From the NCBI GenBank assembly GCA_002378845.1, contig DFRY01000042.1, positions 1 to 14,535 on the forward strand: a DNA stretch of 14,535 bases, read 5' to 3'. The stretch's first letter is position 1, and the number at the start of each line of letters is the position of its first letter. The notes under the pieces are model-generated. The model did not search any database. It was not told the DNA's origin and saw only the letters and a list, made by a program, of their open reading frames with translations. The translations under genes and the position numbers were made by a program. This stretch comes from Ruminococcaceae bacterium UBA3451 (GTDB lineage Bacteria > Bacillota > Clostridia > Oscillospirales > Acutalibacteraceae). This document shows positions 7,274-14,392 of the stretch, in pieces.

Positions 7274-7651
7274 TTATTTATTCATGTGACTCAGCTTTTC
7301 AGCCTGTACCCAGGTGTCACGCATATTTTCCACTAAGGGAACCAACTCGTCCAGCAGGGTGCCGTCACGTCGAATCTCCGCCTTAATAACCTGTTGGTTT
7401 ACAAAATAATATAACTGGTGCAGTTCCTGAGAGATACTGTATTTGTAATCCAACACAGAGGAGAGGTAAGTGAATATACTTTTACATTTTTCCGTGCACT
7501 TTTGTGCAGTGGGGTAATTTTGATCCTTCAGCATCATGGAGCCGTAATGAAGATTTTTTAACGCTTCATCAAAAAGAACAATCAATTGTTCGCCTTTTGT
7601 CATGGTGTTAATGGACTGCTGTTTATATTGCAGAATCGGGTTATTTTGCAT
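7274..7651 (-). CDS. fliS: Flagellin export chaperone FliS
   Basis: FliS binds the disordered C-terminus of flagellin in the cytoplasm, prevents early polymerisation and delivers it to FlhA. The protein has 125 residues, the normal length, and is predicted to be all-helical. Family features are the N-terminal YKQQSINTMTKGEQLIVLFDEALKN region, which carries the conserved Y, the T..E.ivmLydgai pattern, and the SQELHQLYYFVNQQVIKA stretch of the third helix. A GGTGAGGG ribosome site lies about nine bases before the ATG. It starts 38 bases after the fliD stop and ends 13 bases before the FliT-like gene. Its main client, flagellin, is not encoded in this window. Confidence 0.95.
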   Translation of the reverse strand: MQNNPILQYKQQSINTMTKGEQLIVLFDEALKNLHYGSMMLKDQNYPTAQKCTEKCKSIFTYLSSVLDYKYSISQELHQLYYFVNQQVIKAEIRRDGTLLDELVPLVENMRDTWVQAEKLSHMNK

Positions 7652-7689
7652 ATTCGGGCACCCTCACCTTCGGTAAATTTGATTCATTA

Positions 7690-10419
7690 TCAGGAGCTGG
7701 TGGAAGAATTGCTGCTGAACCAGCTCATTTGGGAATTCATTTGGCTTAAATATTGTTCCAGCTTGGTAAACTTATCATAATACTGATTCTGTTCCGTTTC
7801 AAGCTCTGTTTTTAAATCCGCTATCTTTTTGTCGTTATCCTGCATGGACTGCGCCAGTGTGCTGTTGTCCACTTTGCTGTCATCGCTGCCCGCTTTTACC
7901 ACCAGCAAGCCGGTATCAACCAAGCTGCTGTTTGCGTATTTTTTGATCATGCTCTGAAGCTTGGTGCCAATGCCGTCCGGGCTGGTAAACAGTTCCTGCA
8001 CTTTATCGGGGTTATTGGTCAGCGCGTCCTGCAGTTTAGTCTCATCAATGGTAAGTACACCATTGTCATCGTAATCCTGGGTTGCAATTCCGATTTGATA
8101 AAGCGCCGTCTTAATGGAAGCAACCTGATCCGTCATGGACAGCCGCATGTCAAGGCTGAGTGAGCTGAGCAAAGAATCATTCTGCAGCAGGCCCTTTTTC
8201 GCTTCCGTTTCCCAACTGGTAATTTGGCTTTCGCTCATTTCTTTTCTTTGTGCGTCAGTCAGTGGCAGGTAAGTTCCGTCAGAAGATTTCTTTTCATCTA
8301 CCTTGCCGTTTACCAGTTTGATGATATTATTGTAATCTGTGATGAAATCCTTGATTTTGGTCATCAGGTCGTCGGTTTTATTCTGAACGGTAAATGTAAT
8401 GGGATTTTCACTGTTAACGGTGGAATCAGTTGTCTTAACTAATTCAAAGTTGACCCCGTCCAAAGTAAAGTTGTTGTCGCTTCGGGTGATTTCCTGGGAT
8501 GAGATACCGCCGTCAAAACTGATGGTCATTTTGGCGTCTTTCCCGCTATTAACGGTATAGTCGGTGCCCGCAGTACCAAACAGGGCAGCGGCAAGGTTCC
8601 CTTGCTCATCGCTAATGCTTACTTTGCTGGATGCACCGCCGTTTTTCGCTACCACGCTAAAGGTGTTTGTGGTGTTGGAATACGTCATTGTGACGTTTGC
8701 ATCGGCATCATTATTGATGGTGTTCATCACCGCAGTTAAGGTATCTGTGCTTTTAAAAGTAAATTCTTTATCATTGATTTTTATAGAATACGTACCGTCA
8801 GAAGAGGGCGTAAGTGCCGTCGACAAGTCGCTCGATACATCTTCTAAGGTTTTATTTGTATTGATTCGATTGGATGAACCGGCATACATGTGCAATGCGC
8901 CGTTGATTCCAAGCACGCCGGATTTATCGGAAGAAGCAACCGTTAAAACATCGGTACCCTCTACGCTTTGAACTTTTCCGTCTCCATCGAGGCTGTTGAT
9001 TGCAAAGAATGAAACGCTCCCGTCGGCTTCCATCTTAACGCTGACTTTTCCGTATCCATTAGGATTCACGCCGGTATCGTCGCTGAACAACCCATAGGCA
9101 GATTTCAGCTTATTATTCAAATAAGATACCATGCCCTCAGGGGTAGAATACGAAGCCTTATCCGCTTCATCAAACGAAATATTTTTGGTCAGACCATTAA
9201 AGCTAAATGTAAGGGTGGAGCCTGCAAGGGAGTCCTCCAAATAGGTTTTTACCATTTTGCTAGTATCCATGGTACCGGATGTGGTATAGCTGTTCGTGCC
9301 GTCGGAAGTCAGACCCAATCCCTGCAGAAGATTCTGACTGCCGTCTGTAATATCAACGGTGGAAGTGCCATCTTTCGCGGTAAATGTAACATTTCCGGTT
9401 GAGGTGTCAACATCCACTGAAAGCTTATCCTTTAAATCTGGATTGCTGTTTATTGCTCTGTCAAGTGCCGTTTTCAGTAAGCTTGCGTTGCTGGCAGCAG
9501 AATTTCCAACAGGGAACTTCACTTCGTTCCCCAGTGTAAGGGTATAGGAATTGCTTCCGATTGTAAAGTCCAGGCTGGAATTGCCGCTCAGTGTATTATT
9601 GAAAAAATATGCGGTATTTGATGTACCCGTCATACTAGCTTCAACGATATTTCCGGAATCGGTTGTTGTGCTGACAGAAGTACCTTTTGCCAAGCCAAGC
9701 CCCGCCAAAAGTTCGTCAGTTCCATCCTTGATGGTGACTGTGGCAGTTTGGCCTCCGGTTGTATTTAACTGCACATTTCCTGCATCGACAGAAAACTTTA
9801 CTTTTCCACTCAAATCGCTTATTTTAGCGATGCTTTCATTCAATGCGTCTGTTACCGTGGAAAGATCGTCTGTGGTCTCGTAATTTAGGTCGCCGGGAAG
9901 GGCAATCGCATAATCTTTTCCATTATAGGTAACGGTTACGGAATCACCCGCAATTATGTTTTGTGTCCAGTCCGATTCGATTTTCCCGGAGGTGATCTTT
10001 CCGTCAGAAACCTTATGGCTGGAAGAAAAACTAGCCTGTTGTGCCAGCTGAGAAATCGAGGAGATCTGCATGTTTTTTGCAACACTCGAAGAACCCGACA
10101 CATTCAGGAATGAAGAGGTATTGTTAATGGATGTTGAATTAAAAAACGCGGCGTTTAAAATACTGCTGCTGCTGGTTGCAGACGAGAGATACTTGCTTTG
10201 AAATTCCGAAAGCGCCTTAATGACTTCGCGGTAAGACTGCTGCTGCCATTGCGAAATCTGTTTATTCTGGGTTTGTTTGTCAATTTTAGCCTGTGTGCCC
10301 GAAGTAAGCTGCTGTACGATCGAATCCGTATCCAGGCCGGAAACAAGGCCGCTCAGTCGTTTGGAAGAAGTTGCGGTAACAGCAGCCGAAGCTGCAGCCG
10401 TGGTTGAATTTGTTGTCAT
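7690..10419 (-). CDS. fliD: Flagellar filament cap / hook-associated protein 2, FliD, enlarged
   Basis: FliD forms the cap at the filament tip and guides flagellin assembly. The N-terminal domain (about residues 20-135) has the hallmark SGLVSGLDTDSIVQQL. The C-terminal domain (about 640-905) has the FliD_C features TDLMTKIKDFITDYNN-like, DGVLTIDETKLQDAL-like and a final coiled coil near 855-900. At 909 residues it is about twice the common 450-550. The extra mass is about four related beta-rich modules (roughly 158-258, 277-385, 397-515 and 540-625), each ending in a Leu/Gly motif such as LLAGLGL or LLQGLGL. These resemble the flagellin-hook IN type repeats of FliD. The frame is open for a further 77 codons upstream, but the true start is 10419, with AGGAGG at 10428-10433 and eight bases of spacing. 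It heads the fliD-fliS-fliT-like unit behind a likely SigD promoter. Confidence 0.95.
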   Translation of the reverse strand: MTTNSTTAAASAAVTATSSKRLSGLVSGLDTDSIVQQLTSGTQAKIDKQTQNKQISQWQQQSYREVIKALSEFQSKYLSSATSSSSILNAAFFNSTSINNTSSFLNVSGSSSVAKNMQISSISQLAQQASFSSSHKVSDGKITSGKIESDWTQNIIAGDSVTVTYNGKDYAIALPGDLNYETTDDLSTVTDALNESIAKISDLSGKVKFSVDAGNVQLNTTGGQTATVTIKDGTDELLAGLGLAKGTSVSTTTDSGNIVEASMTGTSNTAYFFNNTLSGNSSLDFTIGSNSYTLTLGNEVKFPVGNSAASNASLLKTALDRAINSNPDLKDKLSVDVDTSTGNVTFTAKDGTSTVDITDGSQNLLQGLGLTSDGTNSYTTSGTMDTSKMVKTYLEDSLAGSTLTFSFNGLTKNISFDEADKASYSTPEGMVSYLNNKLKSAYGLFSDDTGVNPNGYGKVSVKMEADGSVSFFAINSLDGDGKVQSVEGTDVLTVASSDKSGVLGINGALHMYAGSSNRINTNKTLEDVSSDLSTALTPSSDGTYSIKINDKEFTFKSTDTLTAVMNTINNDADANVTMTYSNTTNTFSVVAKNGGASSKVSISDEQGNLAAALFGTAGTDYTVNSGKDAKMTISFDGGISSQEITRSDNNFTLDGVNFELVKTTDSTVNSENPITFTVQNKTDDLMTKIKDFITDYNNIIKLVNGKVDEKKSSDGTYLPLTDAQRKEMSESQITSWETEAKKGLLQNDSLLSSLSLDMRLSMTDQVASIKTALYQIGIATQDYDDNGVLTIDETKLQDALTNNPDKVQELFTSPDGIGTKLQSMIKKYANSSLVDTGLLVVKAGSDDSKVDNSTLAQSMQDNDKKIADLKTELETEQNQYYDKFTKLEQYLSQMNSQMSWFSSNSSTSS

Positions 10420-10427
10420 TTTAACAA

Positions 10428-10433
10428 CCTCCT
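10428..10433 (-). promoter_or_regulatory. Ribosome binding site that fixes the fliD start
   Basis: A perfect AGGAGG on the - strand lies eight bases before the ATG at 10419. It decides the start, because the frame stays open another 231 bases into AT-rich intergenic DNA, where the translation does not resemble FliD. Confidence 0.9.
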
Positions 10434-10474
10434 GACAATGAAACATCCATAAAAACTTTTTTAATTCATAACAT

Positions 10475-10501
10475 ATATCGTACTTTTTTGTAAAAATATT
10501 A
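10475..10501 (-). promoter_or_regulatory. Putative SigD promoter of fliD
   Basis: On the - strand the sequence reads TAAT, 15 bases, TACGATAT. This compares with the SigD/FliA pattern TAAA-N15-GCCGATAT: three of four -35 positions, six of eight -10 positions and ideal spacing. It would start transcription roughly 45-50 bases before the fliD ATG. The match is weaker than that of the opposing promoter at 10536-10562. Confidence 0.5.
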
Positions 10502-10535
10502 GTGCGGATTGTAAAAGTTATCCTCATAAAATAGG

Positions 10536-10562
10536 TAAATATATAGTTGATTTTGTCGATAT
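10536..10562 (+). promoter_or_regulatory. SigD (sigma-28) promoter of the HD-GYP gene
   Basis: TAAA (10536-10539), exactly 15 bases, then GTCGATAT (10555-10562). This fits the TAAA-N15-GCCGATAT flagellar sigma consensus at all but one position. It lies in the AT-rich divergent region, about 87 bases before the HD-GYP start codon. It implies that the gene belongs to the late motility regulon controlled by the sigma factor at 1667-2440. Confidence 0.7.
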
Positions 10563-10574
10563 ATATTGTATAAT
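10547..10574 (+). promoter_or_regulatory. Possible SigA promoter overlapping the SigD promoter
   Basis: TTGATT (10547-10552), 16 bases, then a perfect TATAAT (10569-10574). The spacing is one base short of ideal and the region is AT-rich, so chance matches are likely. If real, it overlaps the SigD promoter and would give a basal level of the HD-GYP transcript. Confidence 0.4.
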
Positions 10575-10648
10575 ATAAACCATAAGTTCGAATTAGACAC
10601 AATAGCCATGAAAAAAGAAAAATAATATTAAGAGAGAAATGATAATGC

Positions 10649-11743
10649 ATGACTTTTGTTCCAATTGATCAACTCGAAGAAGGAATGACGCTTGACCGGG
10701 ACGTGTATTTGTACGATTACAAAACGTGTAAAATGGCAATGTTGCGTTCCGGTCAGATTCTGACGAGATCCTACATAAACAAGCTGGATGAACTGGATGT
10801 TTTGGGTGCTTATATTCATACGGATGAAAAGAAAGAGTTCTTTAAAGCTAGTTCTCCGATCAAACGTGAACTGAAAGAAGAGGCTATTACGAGCGTGCAG
10901 CGCGTGTTTGAAATGTTTGACAAAACTGCACAGAACATTAATATAAATTGCATTAACCAAACGATGGAAGTTTCCAAAAAGTTGGTGAACGCGTTAAAAA
11001 ACAACCGCGAAGCGAACCTGAGCATCGCAAACCTCAAGTTGTATGACGATTATACATACAATCATTCCTTTGGCGTTTCGGTGTTGTCCATCGCCATCGG
11101 GCTGTCGCTCGGGTTAAAAACCAATGATTTATACGAGCTGGGCTTTTGCGCCTTGCTGCACGATATTGGCAAAATGTCGGTACCGATTGAAATTATCGCA
11201 AAGCCGGCAAGGCTGACCGGCGAGGAATTTCAAATTGTAAAGCAGCATCCGGCGAAAGGCGCGGAATTCTTTTTAAAGCATCGTCTTGCCAATAAACGAA
11301 TTTGTGCCGGCGTACTGACGCATCACGAGAAATTTGACGGTTCGGGCTACCCCAACGGGCTCAGTGGGGAACAGATACCTCTGTTTGGGCGAATTATTTC
11401 CATTGCAGATGTATACGACGCTTTAACATCGGTTCGTCCTTACCGCAATCCTTCCACTCCTGCGGAAACCATTGAATACATTATGGGCTCCAGTGGGAAC
11501 GCGTTTGATGTTTCCATTGTTGAAGCTTTCCTGAAAAAGGTTTCTCCGTACCCCATTGGTTCCTGCGTAAAGCTGAGCAATGGGGAGATTGCAATCATAG
11601 CGGAACAGAACGAGTGCCATCCGCTTCGCCCGGTGATTCGCCTTTTTAATTACCCCGAAAAGACGCTGGATTTGTACCGGGAAAGGGATTTTCAGAACAT
11701 CGTAATCGATGATGTCTGTAATATTGCGGCCGGTCAGTTATAA
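10649..11743 (+). CDS. HD-GYP domain protein, predicted c-di-GMP phosphodiesterase
   Basis: HD-GYP proteins hydrolyse cyclic di-GMP, which usually favours motility over attachment. The protein has 364 residues and no membrane segment or REC domain. The N-terminal part (1-65: PIDQLEEGMTLDRDVY, GQILTRSYINKL) resembles the small domain that often precedes HD-GYP. The HD-GYP core lies at about 125-300, with the metal and signature residues in order: H139, HD at 171-172 (HDIGK), H200, HH at 225-226, the GSGYP signature at 231-235, and D254 in ADVYDALT. All expected motifs are present, so it is probably active. A C-terminal tail of about 65 residues follows (CVKLSNGEIAII region). The first in-frame ATG is used; a stop codon lies directly upstream. 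The ribosome site AGAGAG (10631-10636) is 12 bases away and modest. It is transcribed alone between the divergent promoters and the terminator at 11775-11829. Confidence 0.92.
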   Translation: MTFVPIDQLEEGMTLDRDVYLYDYKTCKMAMLRSGQILTRSYINKLDELDVLGAYIHTDEKKEFFKASSPIKRELKEEAITSVQRVFEMFDKTAQNININCINQTMEVSKKLVNALKNNREANLSIANLKLYDDYTYNHSFGVSVLSIAIGLSLGLKTNDLYELGFCALLHDIGKMSVPIEIIAKPARLTGEEFQIVKQHPAKGAEFFLKHRLANKRICAGVLTHHEKFDGSGYPNGLSGEQIPLFGRIISIADVYDALTSVRPYRNPSTPAETIEYIMGSSGNAFDVSIVEAFLKKVSPYPIGSCVKLSNGEIAIIAEQNECHPLRPVIRLFNYPEKTLDLYRERDFQNIVIDDVCNIAAGQL

Positions 11744-11774
11744 GACCAGTCGTTTCATCAAATAAAAAAGAAAG

Positions 11775-11829
11775 AGCGGAATAAGGTAATTTGCCCGTAT
11801 TGTTTCGGGTAATGTTATCTTATTCCGCT
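11775..11829 (+). terminator. Long hairpin terminator after the HD-GYP gene
   Basis: The outer arms AGCGGAATAAG (11775-11785) and CTTATTCCGCT (11819-11829) form 11 perfect pairs. They continue through GTAA/TTAT pairs and an inner TTGCCCG (11791-11797) with CGGGTAA (11806-11812), giving a nearly continuous stem with an 8-base loop. A TTTTATAT tail follows on the + strand. The - strand also has a T-rich tail, so some read-through blocking in both directions is possible. Confidence 0.82.
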
Positions 11830-11866
11830 TTTATATACTCCGGTCATTATCATAACTATAAAGAAA

Positions 11867-11890
11867 GCCCTCCGGTTTTTGCCGGAGGGC
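11867..11890 (-). terminator. Rho-independent terminator after the receptor gene
   Basis: A 9-bp GC-rich stem, GCCCTCCGG (11867-11875) with CCGGAGGGC (11882-11890), has a 6-base loop. On the - strand it begins 14 bases after the receptor stop codon and is followed by a UUUCUUU tail. It ends the cheW-pilZ-cheW-mcp transcript. The 36 bases between this and the previous terminator hold nothing recognisable. Confidence 0.85.
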
Positions 11891-11904
11891 AATTTGATTT
11901 TGAA

Positions 11905-13128
11905 TCAGGCCTGTGCGTGGCGAAGCTTGAACTTTGTAACAAAGGATTTTAAGGACTTTGCGTATCCGGCCATTTCCTGGCTGGAGGCCGCGCTCTGTTC
12001 CGCGGTTGCGGAGTTAGTCTGAACGACTGCGGAAATTTGTTCCACCCCAAGGTTGACCTGGCCGATTGACGTTGCCTGCGCGTTGGAGGCTTCCGCAATC
12101 CGGTTGATCAGCTGAGTGGATTTGGAAGTTGCATCGATTACGGCGCCCAAGGTCTGAGCGGTTTCATCGGCAATCGTCTTTCCTTTTTCAACCGCCAGAA
12201 TGGAACTTTCAATCAGATCGGTTGTGTTCTGAGCGGCTTCCGCACTTTTGCTTGCAAGGTTTCGTACTTCATCTGCAACAACGGCAAAGCCTTTACCGGC
12301 GGCACCCGCACGGGCTGCCTCAACGGCTGCGTTCAGTGCAAGAATATTCGTTTGGCGAGCAATGTCGTCAATGGTTTTAATAATGTTGTTGATCTTTGTG
12401 GAAGCTTCGGTAATATCTGCCATAGCCTGAAGCATCTGGTTCATTTCATGGGAAACATCCTGAATCTTTTCCTGCGCATCAACGGAAGCTCTGTTTGCTT
12501 CGGAGGCATTGGCTGCGTTCTGGCGAACCTGTTCGGAAATTTCGGTGATCGTTGCGGAAAGCTCCTGAATGGCGCTTGCCTGCTGAGTTGCGCCCTGTGC
12601 AAGTGCCTGAGAAGCGTTTGAAACCTGTTCCGAACCGGTTGCAACTTCATTGGAAGAACGGCTGATGGAGGAAACGCTGGTATTGAGCATCGTTACAATA
12701 TTCTCCAACGCATTTCCGATTGCTGCAAAATTTCCTTTGAAGTCACGGTTGATTTCAGCGCTCAAATTGCCTTCTGCAATTGTGTTCAACGCGTTGACTG
12801 TTTCCGTTATGTAAGTTTTGGTAGTTAAGGTCGCAGCTGCAAATGATTCATAGAGCAAGCCGATATCACCTTTTGTCTTAATGTTGACCTCGGTGTCCAA
12901 ATCGCCGTCAGCTACTTTTTTAACGGCTTCGTTAATCAGCTTCAGCGGTTTTTGTATGCCGTTCGCGGTTTTAATTGTTACCAGAATTACGATGAGCAAT
13001 GCGACAATCACCAGCACGGCGGGAATAATAACGGAATTTGTTTCCGCAAAGAGATACGCCCCGGCTCCGCCGCAGGCAAGCGTAATCAGCGCGAGAATAA
13101 TATATACAAGCAACAGTTTCTTTTTCAT
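11905..13128 (-). CDS. Methyl-accepting chemotaxis protein with almost no extracellular domain
   Basis: This chemoreceptor of 407 residues signals through CheW and CheA to the motor. Two hydrophobic helices at about 4-26 and 33-52 are joined by only six or so residues, so there is no ligand-binding domain outside the cell. A HAMP domain follows (about 53-105), and a second HAMP-like helical stretch may lie at about 106-150 (NTIAEGNLSAEI, the ALENIVTMLN helix). The cytoplasmic signalling coiled coil covers about 150-400, with the highly conserved hairpin tip at 254-292 (DDIARQTNILALNAAVEAAR, AGKGFAVVADEVRNLA). There is no C-terminal CheR-binding pentapeptide. Its ATG shares one base with the upstream cheW stop (TAATG), and the AAGGGG ribosome site lies inside cheW, so the two are translationally coupled. 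Receptors of this form may sense membrane or cytoplasmic state; the actual input is unknown. Confidence 0.94.
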   Translation of the reverse strand: MKKKLLLVYIILALITLACGGAGAYLFAETNSVIIPAVLVIVALLIVILVTIKTANGIQKPLKLINEAVKKVADGDLDTEVNIKTKGDIGLLYESFAAATLTTKTYITETVNALNTIAEGNLSAEINRDFKGNFAAIGNALENIVTMLNTSVSSISRSSNEVATGSEQVSNASQALAQGATQQASAIQELSATITEISEQVRQNAANASEANRASVDAQEKIQDVSHEMNQMLQAMADITEASTKINNIIKTIDDIARQTNILALNAAVEAARAGAAGKGFAVVADEVRNLASKSAEAAQNTTDLIESSILAVEKGKTIADETAQTLGAVIDATSKSTQLINRIAEASNAQATSIGQVNLGVEQISAVVQTNSATAEQSAASSQEMAGYAKSLKSFVTKFKLRHAQA

Positions 13129-13667
13129 TACTTTTTCCCCTTTTCTTTTACAGCAGCTAAATCCTGTACCGCGTTGTTAACTTCTTCAATTTCAGTGTCA
13201 TTCAGGATTCGGCTTGTGTCCAAAAGGAGAACGACTTTGTTCTGTACTTTACCAATTCCGGTCAGGTACGCATTGGTGCGGTCTTTTGAAATCTTTGGCG
13301 GAGGTGAGATGTCATCGTCGCCGATGTTGGTTACCTCGTCCACGGAATCTACGATAAAGCCGATATAGCTTTCATCAATCTTTGTGACGATGATGCAGGT
13401 GCGTTCGCTGTATTGTGTTTCTTCTTTGCTGAATCGTACGCGTACGTCGATTACGGGAATAATGCTGCCGCGCAAGTTAATAACACCCTTTGCATATGCC
13501 GGAGAATCCGGAATCGGAGTAATTTCCTGTATTCCAATAATTTGTACAACATCGGCAATCGGCACACCGAAAAGCTGACTGTCTGTCCAAAATGTGAGGT
13601 ATTTACCCCTCATTTCGTCAGAATCTTCTTCGGCTTCGATTGCATGAATTTCATTTTTGTCTGCCAT
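13128..13667 (-). CDS. cheW: Chemotaxis coupling protein CheW
   Basis: CheW couples receptors to the CheA kinase in the chemoreceptor array. The protein has 179 residues, somewhat longer than the usual 140-160 because of an acidic N-terminal tail (residues 1-20) and a charged C-terminal tail (about 160-179, ending KEKGKK). The CheW domain lies at about 21-158. It shows YLTFWTDSQLFGVPIADVVQ, the conserved GVINLRGSIIPVIDVR (61-76), CIIVTKI, and FIVDSVDEV followed by the KVVLLLDTSRIL end. The start has a near-perfect GAGGTGAT ribosome site just upstream. It lies 25 bases after the PilZ gene and overlaps the receptor start by one base, so it probably serves this receptor. A second CheW-like gene lies at the window edge. 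Confidence 0.95.
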   Translation of the reverse strand: MADKNEIHAIEAEEDSDEMRGKYLTFWTDSQLFGVPIADVVQIIGIQEITPIPDSPAYAKGVINLRGSIIPVIDVRVRFSKEETQYSERTCIIVTKIDESYIGFIVDSVDEVTNIGDDDISPPPKISKDRTNAYLTGIGKVQNKVVLLLDTSRILNDTEIEEVNNAVQDLAAVKEKGKK

Positions 13668-13692
13668 TCTATCACCTCATCAAAAAATTAGC

Positions 13693-14355
13693 TTATTCTG
13701 AATAGTCGGGACTTTTTCTTGCCGTTTTAATCTGTTCCCGCTGTTTATTAAATATGTATTGGCACAGCAAATCGGACTGCCGGTTTGTAAGCTCCAGAAA
13801 AACGCAGCCGTAGCCGCTGTAGCGGCCTTCGGATTTTGACTTTCTGCGGATTTCGCAATTTAAGGTAATGCGCGCTCCGTCCAGCGGAAGCGACATGGAA
13901 AAACTGTCGCCGATTTCCAGCTTTTTTTTCGATTCCACAAAACATCCGCTTAAACTCAGGTTCGTCAGTTTTACGGGGAAAAGCTGAGCGTTCGTTCCAG
14001 CCGGAGTAGCTTCGTTCTGGCTTTTTATCATATAAGCCTGTGTTGATATGCCCACTCGCAGCCGGAAAAAATTCCGCCGCTCAAAATCCGTCAGGTTTTG
14101 GACGTCAATAATACGAATCATTTCGGATGTGGAAAGAAAAACTTTTCCCACCAGTATTTTTGACCCCAGGGAACTGTGACGAATATGAACGTTTACAAAG
14201 GTGTCACAATGCAGTGTTGGCAAAGTGTCATCTTTTTTGCAGATTTGTATGGCTTCTTCCGTAATTTTCTCCAGGATCCCGGTGCCAAGCAGCCTGTTTT
14301 CAGGAGTCTTGATTTCGCATACCGAATTTATGTAATTTTCGGAAATTGGCAGCAT
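13693..14355 (-). CDS. PilZ domain protein, YcgR-like c-di-GMP effector
   Basis: This 220-residue cytoplasmic protein has two parts. The N-terminal half (about 1-88) is beta-rich and resembles the YcgR/PilZN-type domain. The C-terminal PilZ domain (about 90-205) has both c-di-GMP binding motifs intact: RxxxR as R94-NFF-R98 within FERRNFFRLRV, and NxSxxG as NLSLSG (132-137). YcgR-type proteins act as brakes on the flagellar motor when c-di-GMP is high; Bacillus YpfA/DgrA and clostridial relatives fit this plan. The start follows GGAGGG about nine bases upstream. It sits between two cheW genes (37 bases after one, 25 before the other), so it is cotranscribed with array proteins, which suggests a link between c-di-GMP and chemotaxis. 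Binding and motor control are inferred from the motifs. Confidence 0.9.
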   Translation of the reverse strand: MLPISENYINSVCEIKTPENRLLGTGILEKITEEAIQICKKDDTLPTLHCDTFVNVHIRHSSLGSKILVGKVFLSTSEMIRIIDVQNLTDFERRNFFRLRVGISTQAYMIKSQNEATPAGTNAQLFPVKLTNLSLSGCFVESKKKLEIGDSFSMSLPLDGARITLNCEIRRKSKSEGRYSGYGCVFLELTNRQSDLLCQYIFNKQREQIKTARKSPDYSE

Positions 14356-14392
14356 ATAGGGTTCCCTCCCAAAAGCAATTAATAATTAAAAT

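Noticed and set aside
6661..7386. Open frame on the + strand of 241 codons starting at the cheD stop (TAATG)
   Set aside because: It has no ribosome site, runs through two terminator hairpins, and is antisense to the better supported FliT-like and fliS genes. Its translation is Phe- and Cys-rich in the manner of an antisense frame.
10440..10648. c-di-GMP riboswitch upstream of the HD-GYP gene or fliD
   Set aside because: I looked for conserved GEMM-type features (GC-rich paired stems with the conserved purine core) and saw none. The region is AT-rich without strong stems.
10420..10650. 77-codon upstream extension of the fliD frame
   Set aside because: It lies in AT-rich promoter DNA and lacks a ribosome site at its ATG, and it covers both putative SigD promoters. 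The ATG at 10419 has a perfect AGGAGG and starts like other FliD proteins.
10639..10668. Nine-codon mini-ORF overlapping the HD-GYP start
   Set aside because: The only purine-rich site is two or three bases from its ATG, too close to work. A chance leader is likely in this AT-rich sequence.
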